From a bacterium (GTDB lineage: Bacteria > Patescibacteriota > Minisyncoccia > Phycocordibacterales > Phycocordibacteraceae), in the NCBI GenBank assembly GCA_021813965.1, contig JAKAJB010000002.1, forward strand, positions 1-32,376: a stretch of DNA of 32,376 bases, written 5' to 3'. The position numbers and the translations under genes are program-made. Shown here in pieces: positions 1 to 6,697 of the stretch. Positions within the stretch are counted from its first letter, which is position 1, and each line of letters begins with the position of its first letter. Below the pieces are notes generated by a model. The model did no database searches. It saw only the letters and a list, made by a program, of their open reading frames with translations, and was not told the DNA's origin.

Positions 1-88
1 GCACCGTATCCACGGCGAAAGCGTACGAGGCGAGGACACCTTAAGTCCCTGAAGAAACTGGCGAATCGCGCATGAGAAGATTTCTTCC

Positions 89-112
89 GGCCTGTCCTTG
101 GATAGGCCTTTC
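89..112 (+). terminator. putative intrinsic terminator upstream of truncated rnhA copy
   Basis: GGCCTGTCC-TT-GGATAGGCC (one G.T pair) followed by TTTCATTT. Confidence 0.45.
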
Positions 113-130
113 ATTTGCCATACTGCGCGC

Positions 131-214
131 ATGCATTTCACCATCCATACCGACGGGGGCTCAAGAGGGAACCCGGGGCCGGCACCTCATTGCTCTTGTG
201 GCGGTATTTGCTAA
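131..214 (+). pseudogene. truncated duplicate of the rnhA 5' end (27 codons, MHFTIHTDGGSRGNPGPAPHCSCGGIC*)
   Basis: Positions 120-180 are identical to 704-764 (61 bp), which span the -10 region and first codons of rnhA; the frame then diverges and stops at 212-214. Confidence 0.85.
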
Positions 215-268
215 AGTCTGACCGGAAGTTTTACCGCAGCTCAACATCACACTACTAAGGGGGTCTTT

Positions 269-652
269 GTGAAAATCAGAACACTTCTGTGGCTCAAGAA
301 GCATGACATTCGGCTCTTCGGTATTCCGCTGGAACAATTCCAAGAGCGCACCTTTCTCCGGTACATCGCCCCGGCGCGACTGCGCTTACAACTACGGCTC
401 GCTCGGATCGAAATGCGCTTCAACCACGGACACCCGGTGTACTCGTCTCATCCGTGGCTTCAGGTAGATACAGCCGCAGCAAGATATCTGAACGAGAACG
501 AATACTTCCAGTATCACAAACATCGCCACCGTCTTATCAAACGCGCGACACTCCAAGAGCAGGGGTACGACGTATGCAAGCGATTGCGCGCGAAGCCCGG
601 ATGGCTCCGCTTCTCGCGGCCGCTACGATCCGACAAGCACACGGGGTGGTGA
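269..652 (+). CDS. hypothetical protein (127 aa), cargo between duplicated rnhA starts
   Basis: ORF with GTG start, Shine-Dalgarno-like AAGGGGG at 257-263, intrinsic terminator just downstream; no family recognised. Confidence 0.55.
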   Translation: MKIRTLLWLKKHDIRLFGIPLEQFQERTFLRYIAPARLRLQLRLARIEMRFNHGHPVYSSHPWLQVDTAAARYLNENEYFQYHKHRHRLIKRATLQEQGYDVCKRLRAKPGWLRFSRPLRSDKHTGW

Positions 653-668
653 ATCGGGATTTGATTTT

Positions 669-694
669 GCTCGTCCTTCGGGACGAGCTTTTTC
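669..694 (+). terminator. intrinsic terminator
   Basis: GCTCGTCC-TTCG-GGACGAGC followed by TTTTTTC. Confidence 0.85.
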
Positions 695-702
695 TTTGTT
701 GG

Positions 703-708
703 TATACT
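703..708 (+). promoter_or_regulatory. -10 element TATACT 6 nt upstream of rnhA ATG (leaderless-type)
   Basis: TATACT-GCGCGC-ATG. Confidence 0.6.
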
Positions 709-714
709 GCGCGC

Positions 715-1143
715 ATGCATTTCACCATCCATACCGACGGGGGCTCAAGAGGGAACCCGGGGCCTGCCGGCTCAGGCGCGATGATCCGCGACCATCTGGG
801 GAACGCGGTCGCGAGCGTGTCACAATTCCTCGGCATTCGCACCAACAATTACGCCGAATACGAAGCGGTCATCCTCGCATTCGAAATGCTCGCGAAACAT
901 GTCGGGGAGAAGAGAGTCGGCGCGACCGACGTCGAAGTGAAGATGGACAGCGAGCTCATCGTGAAGCAGATGAAGGGAGTATATAAAGTGAAGCACCCGA
1001 CTATGAAAGCCCAGTTCGCGCGAGTCATGAAAGCGAAAGAGGCATTCAAAGAAGTGTCCTTCACGCACGTCCCGCGCGCGCAGAACGCCGACGCCGACGC
1101 CCTCGCGAACGAAGCGATGGATCGCGGTTCGAATCCTAAGTAG
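715..1143 (+). CDS. rnhA: ribonuclease HI family protein
   Basis: MHFTIHTDGGSRGNPGPAGSGAMI...NNYAEYEAV...MDSELIVKQ...ADALANEAMD, RNase HI motifs. Confidence 0.9.
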   Translation: MHFTIHTDGGSRGNPGPAGSGAMIRDHLGNAVASVSQFLGIRTNNYAEYEAVILAFEMLAKHVGEKRVGATDVEVKMDSELIVKQMKGVYKVKHPTMKAQFARVMKAKEAFKEVSFTHVPRAQNADADALANEAMDRGSNPK

Positions 1144-1200
1144 CCAGCCAGTTTTAGATGGATTCGGAGTCCGGCTGATTTCTTTTGCTACGATTTCTGC

Positions 1201-1281
1201 ATGGGTGCACTCATTGCCGTAACGACAGGATTCGCGAGCAGGGTTGGACTCCGCTCGCTTTTTGTCTTTTGTCGTGTATAG
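1201..1281 (+). pseudogene. truncated duplicate of the comEC 5' end (26 codons, MGALIAVTTGFASRVGLRSLFVFCRV*)
   Basis: 1201-1239 matches 1909-1947 with one mismatch; similarity continues at the same offset (708 bp) through 1262. Confidence 0.85.
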
Positions 1282-1376
1282 TTTATATGTGCCTGTGGGG
1301 CGTCAGCCCTATTTCGGCTAATACATAAGCCGAAGGCAGGCATATCAAAACCACCGACCTCGCGTCGGTGTTTTTG
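1277..1376 (+). ncRNA. candidate small structured RNA with promoter and intrinsic terminator
   Basis: -10-like TATAGT (1277-1282); nested stems TGCCTG/CAGGCA, GGGC/GCCC, TTCGGCT/AGCCGAA; terminator CACCGAC-CTCGC-GTCGGTG-TTTTT. Confidence 0.5.
1352..1376 (+). terminator. intrinsic terminator (probably bidirectional)
   Basis: CACCGAC(1352-1358)/GTCGGTG(1364-1370) with a T-tract on the + side and TGGTTTT on the - side. Confidence 0.8.
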
Positions 1377-1379
1377 CTT

Positions 1380-1888
1380 TTAGTCATCCTCCGGGTTGCC
1401 CTTCATCGTGCTGTACAGTTTCATGTCGCGATACTTGTTCGTAGTCCATGCTGGCACGACGCTCCAGAAATGAAGCTGCCCGTTGTCGCCGATCTTCCGC
1501 AAGATCACTTTTATCTTGCGCCCGTCGATGATGGCGATGATGCCCCAATATTTCACCGGCTTACTCTTCCGTACTTTCTTCTTGAAGCTTTTCACTTCGA
1601 ATTCCTTGAGCGTCACTTCGTATTCCTGATATGTCGTAGAAAGCTAGAAAGCTCCGTGAGCCTGATCGCTATCGGCAGAAGCTTGAAGCGCAGTATCTGC
1701 GACGAGCGTTCACGCTCGCTTCGCGGACCCTTGAAAATCACGTGATTGAACCCTTCTGCGGTGAAATGTACGAGCTCGCCAAGCGCCGGGGAGTGGACCG
1801 GTCGCGTGCCGATATAAAACTTCTGCGCATCTTCGCGGAGCTTCTCGTAGTTGGAAACATCTTCCATATCGAAAAAGTGTACACCCAT
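1380..1888 (-). pseudogene. nuclease-like protein (resembles the PBECR / barnase-EndoU-ColicinE5-RelE-like families seen in CPR), frameshifted
   Basis: Two ORFs (1613..1918 and 1380..1616, minus) read as one ~160-aa protein MGVHFFDMEDVSNYEKLREDAQKFY...HFTAEGFNHVIFKG...LPIAIRLTELS/STTYQEYEVTLKEF...YWGIIAIIDGRKIKVILRKIG...HFWSVVPAW...TMKGNPEDD if one copy of an 8-bp tandem repeat is removed; family name is from memory. Confidence 0.6.
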
Positions 1889-1908
1889 CCTTGCGCTACC
1901 ATATACGG

Positions 1909-3528
1909 ATGGGTGCACTCCTTGCCGTAACGACAGGATTCGCGAGCGGGATATTTTTCCGCTCGCTTTTTCATTTCGGGTGGGAACCGGTGGCGTTTAC
2001 GGGATTGCTCGCCGCGCTTCTGGGCGCGGCGGCGTTTATGAAGCCGCGCCGAGTGTACTCGCTCGGCGTGGTGTTCTTTGTGCTCGTCGCCTTCGGGATG
2101 CTGCGCGCAGCAGATGCTGACGCGCCGCTCCCCGACGCCTTCGCGAGCCAAGTGCGGCATCGCGTGTCGTACGACGGGACGGTCGTTGCCGACCCTGATG
2201 TGCGCGATGCCAATCAGCGCGTCGAGATACGTGTCACGAGCGGCGCCGACACGACGACGGTGCTCGCGGTCGCGCCGCGCTACCCGAGCGTCGCAGTGGG
2301 GGATTCGGTGCACGTGTCTGGGACGCTCGAAGTCCCGCAGCCGTTCGCGGGCGACAACGGTCGCGTCTTCCGCTACGACAAATACCTCGAGCGCGACGGC
2401 GTGCGTTTCATACTCAACTTCGCCTATCTGCGCGTGACGCAGAGCGCGCCGTGGTATTCGCCGCCGGCGGCACTCGCGCGCATGAAGCACGCATTCCTCG
2501 ACGGTCTCGCCGCGACGCTTCCCGAACCGTACGCGAGCTTGGCGGGCGGCGTGGTGATAGGAGGGAAGACCGGTCTCGGGAAGGACCTACAGGACGCTTT
2601 CACGCGGAGCGGGCTCGTGCAGATCATCGTCCTCTCCGGCTACAACGTGATGGTCGTCGCCGAGTGGGTCATGGCGGCGCTCGCGTATATCAAACTCTCC
2701 AAGCGGTGGAGCTCGGTGGCAGGAGCGATTGCCATCCTCATCTTCGTCGGCATCGCGGGAGCCTCGGCCACGGCGCTGCGCGCCATGCTCATGGCATTCA
2801 TCGCGCTCTACGCGCGCGCGACCGGGCGCACCTACGCGGCGAGCCGCGCGCTCCTCGCCGCCGTATTCCTTATGCTCCTGTGGAACCCGCTCTACCTCGC
2901 ATACGACCCGGGCTTCGGGCTCTCGGTCGCCGCGACTGCCGGGCTCATCTGGCTCGCGCCAAATATAGAAAGACTGCTCGAAAACGTATCTTTGTGGAGG
3001 CGTATCAAAAAGCCCTCAGATGCGCGACGCGGGGAAGTGATTCCTGTAGGCGTACTACAAGGTACGACGGAAGGAATCACGGGGCCCCGCAACAAAGCAG
3101 ATGGGGCTTTGGGGTATGCCTCGTTCTGGAAGAATGCGATTGCGACAACCCTCGCTGCGCAGATCGCCGTTCTGCCACTCCTCCTCTACGACACCGGCAA
3201 CCTCTCGCTCGTCGCGATACCCGCGAACCTCATCACGATGCCGGTGGTGCCGGCCGCGATGGGGCTGTCTGCGCTCGCCGGGTTCGCTGGGATGCTCTTC
3301 GGCTCTTTCGCGCCGCTCTTCGCCATCGTGCTCGCGTCACCCGCCTACCTCGCGAACGCCTACCTTATATATGTCGCGCAAAAGGCCGCCGAACTTCCGC
3401 TCGCGGCCTTCACGCTTCCGTCATTCCCGTTCTGGCTCGTGCTTCTCGCTTATGCGGCGCTCATCGCAGCCGCGAAGCGCTTCTCGACGACCGGCCAGTT
3501 GAGGTTGGCGAGGAACGCTTCGACGTAA
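1909..3528 (+). CDS. comEC: ComEC/Rec2-family competence membrane protein (without C-terminal MBL domain)
   Basis: SGLVQIIVLSGYNVMVVAEW, ATALRAMLMAFIALYARATGR, multiple TM segments; -10-like TACCAT 6 nt before ATG. Confidence 0.85.
   Translation: MGALLAVTTGFASGIFFRSLFHFGWEPVAFTGLLAALLGAAAFMKPRRVYSLGVVFFVLVAFGMLRAADADAPLPDAFASQVRHRVSYDGTVVADPDVRDANQRVEIRVTSGADTTTVLAVAPRYPSVAVGDSVHVSGTLEVPQPFAGDNGRVFRYDKYLERDGVRFILNFAYLRVTQSAPWYSPPAALARMKHAFLDGLAATLPEPYASLAGGVVIGGKTGLGKDLQDAFTRSGLVQIIVLSGYNVMVVAEWVMAALAYIKLSKRWSSVAGAIAILIFVGIAGASATALRAMLMAFIALYARATGRTYAASRALLAAVFLMLLWNPLYLAYDPGFGLSVAATAGLIWLAPNIERLLENVSLWRRIKKPSDARRGEVIPVGVLQGTTEGITGPRNKADGALGYASFWKNAIATTLAAQIAVLPLLLYDTGNLSLVAIPANLITMPVVPAAMGLSALAGFAGMLFGSFAPLFAIVLASPAYLANAYLIYVAQKAAELPLAAFTLPSFPFWLVLLAYAALIAAAKRFSTTGQLRLARNAST
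3009..3110. repeat. in-frame interrupted palindrome inside comEC
   Basis: AAAGCCC(3009-3015)/GGGCTTT(3104-3110); GCGGGG(3029-3034)/CCCCGC(3085-3090); GTGATTCC(3037-3044)/GGAATCAC(3073-3080); CGTAC(3051-3055)/GTACG(3062-3066); span 102 bp = 34 codons. Confidence 0.6.
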
Positions 3529-4052
3529 TTCTTCTTCTCCGCCGGGACATAGTCCACCATGAAAGCGTGCTCCCAGAGATCGAGCGCGAGTACGATAGGG
3601 AGGCCGGCGAGCTGACCGAGCTCGTGATCATTCACGAACACGGTATGGAGCGTCTTCGCAGTAGGGTCCGCATAGACGATGACCCAGCCGATGCCGCGGC
3701 TGCCGGCGACTTCCTTTATATGTGCGATGAAGTTTTCGGCGCTGCCGTACTTAGCTTCAGCCGCCTGCGCGAGCGAGCTGCCCGCGTCGGGGGCCTGCGC
3801 GGCGCCCTCGAGCTGTTCAAAATAATATTCGTGCATACGCATGCCGTCGAACTCGAAGCCGAAGCGGCGGCGAAGCTCGTTGATGAGGTAGGCGTTGCCC
3901 TCGGCGTCAGCCGCCTTGAGCGCCTGGATCTTCTCCATGATGAGGTTCACGTGCTTCACGTAGCCTTCATAGAGGCCGAGATGCACTTTGATCTGCTTCT
4001 CCGAGAGCCCTTCGAGCACCGGCAGGTTGAATGTTTTTGTTGGGTACGTCAT
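3450..4052 (-). CDS. sodB: superoxide dismutase (Fe/Mn family)
   Basis: KTFNLPVLEGLSEKQIKVHL...MRMHEYYFEQL...DLWEHAFMVDYVPAEKKNYVEAFL. Confidence 0.9.
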   Translation of the reverse strand: MTYPTKTFNLPVLEGLSEKQIKVHLGLYEGYVKHVNLIMEKIQALKAADAEGNAYLINELRRRFGFEFDGMRMHEYYFEQLEGAAQAPDAGSSLAQAAEAKYGSAENFIAHIKEVAGSRGIGWVIVYADPTAKTLHTVFVNDHELGQLAGLPIVLALDLWEHAFMVDYVPAEKKNYVEAFLANLNWPVVEKRFAAAMSAA

Positions 4053-4070
4053 AGAGCTAAAATGTACCAC

Positions 4071-4559
4071 ATGCCGCGACCTTTCTCAGCGGGATTCTAC
4101 ATCATCCTACTTTGCGGCCTCATCATCGCAAATATCGCTGTATATAGGGCCATGCTCGCGCCGCAGGTCCTCACCATGACCGTCTTCGACGTGGGGAAGG
4201 GCGACGCCGCGCTCGTGCACTCGCCCCGGGGACGGACGCTCCTCATCGACACCGGCCCGGATGCGAGCATCCTGCGGGCGCTCGGCGGCGCACTGCAGGA
4301 ATGGGACCGCACGATCGACGCGCTCGTCCTCACCGGCACCAAGGCCGCCTCCGTCGGCGGACTCTCAGATGTCGCTCTCCGCTATCACACACCGGCACCC
4401 GTGCGCTTCGGCGGCAAAGACATTCCCTACGGGACGACCGTCGCTTTCGATGCCGATGTTTCGATAACCGTCATCTCGCCCGGCACATTCGATGTCTCGT
4501 ATGGGACGACTCAGCTATCCGTCTCCTCCTCGACACCGCCCGGAACCTATCCGAAATGA
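4071..4559 (+). CDS. ComEC-type metallo-beta-lactamase-like domain protein, short, degenerate active site
   Basis: TMTVFDVGKGDAALVHSPRGRTLLIDTGPD matches ComEC MBL start; canonical THxHxDH replaced by LTGTKAASVGG. Confidence 0.7.
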   Translation: MPRPFSAGFYIILLCGLIIANIAVYRAMLAPQVLTMTVFDVGKGDAALVHSPRGRTLLIDTGPDASILRALGGALQEWDRTIDALVLTGTKAASVGGLSDVALRYHTPAPVRFGGKDIPYGTTVAFDADVSITVISPGTFDVSYGTTQLSVSSSTPPGTYPK

Positions 4560-4596
4560 AAAGCCGCCGGCACTCGTGCCGGCGGCTTTTCATTTC
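4553..4596. terminator. bidirectional intrinsic terminator
   Basis: perfect 20-bp inverted repeat GAAATGAAAAGCCGCCGGCA-CTCG-TGCCGGCGGCTTTTCATTTC. Confidence 0.9.
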
Positions 4597-4600
4597 ATTA

Positions 4601-4843
4601 TTAAATGACGCCTGCTTTCTTAAGAGCCGCGAATGCGCCGTTTTTCTTGATGGTCTTCAAGCCCTTCATCGAAACGTCGACGATGACGGTCTTCTCGAGC
4701 TCCGGCACGTAGATGCGGCGCTTCTGGAGGTTGGCCTTGCGGCGGACCTTCCCGGTCGGGTTGAACTGGGTCGCGCGGACGCGGTTGGAGTACCGCCCGC
4801 CTACCTGCGTGCTCTTTCCGGTGATTTCACAAGCTCGTGCCAT
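4601..4843 (-). CDS. rpmB: 50S ribosomal protein L28
   Basis: MARACEITGKSTQVGGRYSNRVRATQFNPTGKVRRKANLQKRRIYV, 80 aa. Confidence 0.92.
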   Translation of the reverse strand: MARACEITGKSTQVGGRYSNRVRATQFNPTGKVRRKANLQKRRIYVPELEKTVIVDVSMKGLKTIKKNGAFAALKKAGVI

Positions 4844-4882
4844 AGTCCCCGCATGGTAGCATAGGATACGAAACGAGCAACT

Positions 4883-5515
4883 ATGGCCACCATCCTCTCT
4901 TTCATCATCCTCATCATATCCATCATCGCCCATGAAGTGTCGCATGGTTACGCGGCAGACGCGCAAGGCGACCCGACCGCGCGCCTCGCCGGCCGCCTGA
5001 CCCTCAATCCGCTGCCGCATATCGACCTCATGGGCTCGATCGTCATCCCCGCATTCCTCGTATTCTCCGGTTCATCGCTCCTGTTCGGTTGGGCGAAACC
5101 GGTGCCGTACAACCCCTACAACCTGCGCAACAAGCGTTGGGGCGAGACGCTCGTCGCCGGAGCCGGCGCGGCGACCAACCTCTTCCTCGCCTTCATTTTC
5201 GGTCTCATCGTGCGTTTCGGCGCAGCGACCCTCCCGCCGGCAGCCATCTCGCTCGCGGTGACTATCACATTCGTCAATCTCTTCCTCGGCATCTTCAACC
5301 TGATCCCGTTCCCGCCGCTCGACGGCTTCACGGTGCTCCGGAGCGCGCTCCCGTGGCACCTCGCTTCCGGGCTGAACCGCTTCGAACAGAAGATGCGCGG
5401 CGCGGGGATACTTTCTCTCCTGTTTTTCCTCATCATCTTCTCCTATATTTTCGTCGGGCCATTTTTCAATTTCGTCCTATGGCTCTTCGGTCTCATCACC
5501 GGGGTGAGTGCTTGA
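4883..5515 (+). CDS. site-2 protease family (M50) membrane protein
   Basis: HEVSHG motif, NPLPHIDLMGSIVIP, LIPFPPLDGFTVL. Confidence 0.9.
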   Translation: MATILSFIILIISIIAHEVSHGYAADAQGDPTARLAGRLTLNPLPHIDLMGSIVIPAFLVFSGSSLLFGWAKPVPYNPYNLRNKRWGETLVAGAGAATNLFLAFIFGLIVRFGAATLPPAAISLAVTITFVNLFLGIFNLIPFPPLDGFTVLRSALPWHLASGLNRFEQKMRGAGILSLLFFLIIFSYIFVGPFFNFVLWLFGLITGVSA

Positions 5516-5573
5516 AGCGCGAGTACACACTGTGACGCGCAGTTCCTCATGTGCGGCTGCTATACTATACGGA

Positions 5574-6020
5574 ATGGAGTACCAGGTACCGCAGTTCATC
5601 GAGGTCGAGGATAAGATCATCGGCCCGCTGACCTTAAAGCAGTTCATCTACCTCGCCGGTGCAGCCGGACTCGTCGTCGTATTCTTCTCCTACCTGCCTT
5701 TCATCGTCGCCGTCCTATTTTCCATCCCGGTCGCCGGGCTCGGCGCAGCGCTCGCATTCTATAAGGTAAACGGAAAATCTTTCGTGGAAATGCTCGAAGC
5801 GGGCTTCAATTATTACACCGGCAAGAAGCTCCTTCTTTGGAAATACACTGCTCCGACGGCGCAGGAGACGAGCGCGGCAGCGTCTGCGGCCGCGGCCGCA
5901 GACGCTGCCGCGCGGCCCGTGCGAGGCGCACCACGCCTCACGAGCGGGAAGCTCTCGGAACTCGCCTGGTCGCTTGACGTGAAGTCCTCGAGCAGCGAGA
6001 CGCCGAGACGAGCCGCATAA
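5574..6020 (+). CDS. PrgI-family protein (T4SS-like cluster)
   Basis: MEYQVPQFIEVEDKIIGPLTLKQFIYLAGAAG...; located before VirB4-like genes; TATACT 7 nt before ATG. Confidence 0.8.
   Translation: MEYQVPQFIEVEDKIIGPLTLKQFIYLAGAAGLVVVFFSYLPFIVAVLFSIPVAGLGAALAFYKVNGKSFVEMLEAGFNYYTGKKLLLWKYTAPTAQETSAAASAAAAADAAARPVRGAPRLTSGKLSELAWSLDVKSSSSETPRRAA
5872..5913. repeat. perfect 42-bp palindrome in prgI-like coding sequence
   Basis: GCGCGGCAGCGTCTGCGGCCGCGGCCGCAGACGCTGCCGCGC equals its own reverse complement. Confidence 0.95.
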
Positions 6021-6025
6021 ACACT

Positions 6026-6664
6026 ATGCCGAACACCGCACAAGCAGGGAAAACGCAGCAATTCGTCCCCATAAAAGAAATACGAAACGGCACCATCGTC
6101 CTGAAAGACGGCGGCTACCGCGGCATACTTATCTGCTCCGCAATCAACTTCGGGCTCAAATCGGCCGAAGAACAGCACGGCATCATCCTCGGCTTCCAGA
6201 ACTTCCTCAACACGCTCGATTTCTCTATACAGATCGTCATCAATTCACGCCGCATGGACCTGCGCCCGTACCTTGCGCTCCTCCAAGAGAAGATGCCGGA
6301 CCAGAAAACCGAACTTATGCGCATCCAACTGCGCGAGTACATCGAATTCATCGGTTCGTTCGCCGAGCAGACGAACATCATGACTAAGTCGTTCTATATC
6401 GTCGTCTCCTACGCGCCGCATGTGACTGCCGCCGGCGCGGTGAGCTTCTTGCGCCAGGGAAGTGCGGCCACGAAGAGCGCAGCCGATGAAGCGTCCTTCG
6501 AAGAGGACCAGGCGCAGCTCGAGCAGCGTCTCTCACTCGTCGCTGCCGGGCTCGCAGGCACGGGCGTACGCGCCGTCCCGCTCGGCACCGAAGAAGTCAT
6601 CGAGCTTCTCTATCGCTCCTTCAACCCGGGCGAGCTTGAGAACCCTATCCGCCTTGAGGCATGA
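6026..6664 (+). CDS. TraC/VirB4 N-terminal-like T4SS-associated protein
   Basis: QFVPIKEIRNGTIVLKDGGYRGILICSAINFGLKSAEEQHGIILGFQNFLNTLDFSIQI; precedes VirB4-like ATPase. Confidence 0.7.
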   Translation: MPNTAQAGKTQQFVPIKEIRNGTIVLKDGGYRGILICSAINFGLKSAEEQHGIILGFQNFLNTLDFSIQIVINSRRMDLRPYLALLQEKMPDQKTELMRIQLREYIEFIGSFAEQTNIMTKSFYIVVSYAPHVTAAGAVSFLRQGSAATKSAADEASFEEDQAQLEQRLSLVAAGLAGTGVRAVPLGTEEVIELLYRSFNPGELENPIRLEA

Positions 6665-6697
6665 GTTTTAAACTTTTAAATATTTAAATATCTCACC

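Noticed and set aside
1290-1342. Hammerhead or twister ribozyme
   Set aside because: Three-way junction geometry is present but the CUGAUGA...GAAA core and twister consensus are absent.
1738-2490. 250-aa minus-strand ORF
   Set aside because: Overlaps comEC and the nuclease-like gene in other frames; Arg/His-rich shadow ORF.
2451-4559. 702-aa plus-strand ORF
   Set aside because: Most of it is an out-of-frame shadow of comEC and sod with Arg-rich low-quality composition; only the segment from ATG 4071 is a credible gene.
4553-4596. Mobile-element inverted repeat
   Set aside because: The perfect 20-bp stem sits between convergent gene ends with T-runs on both strands; explained as a bidirectional terminator.
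6675-6688. TTTAAATATTTAAA palindrome before virB4-like gene
   Set aside because: Short AT-rich spacer; could be promoter-related but too little evidence for a specific claim.
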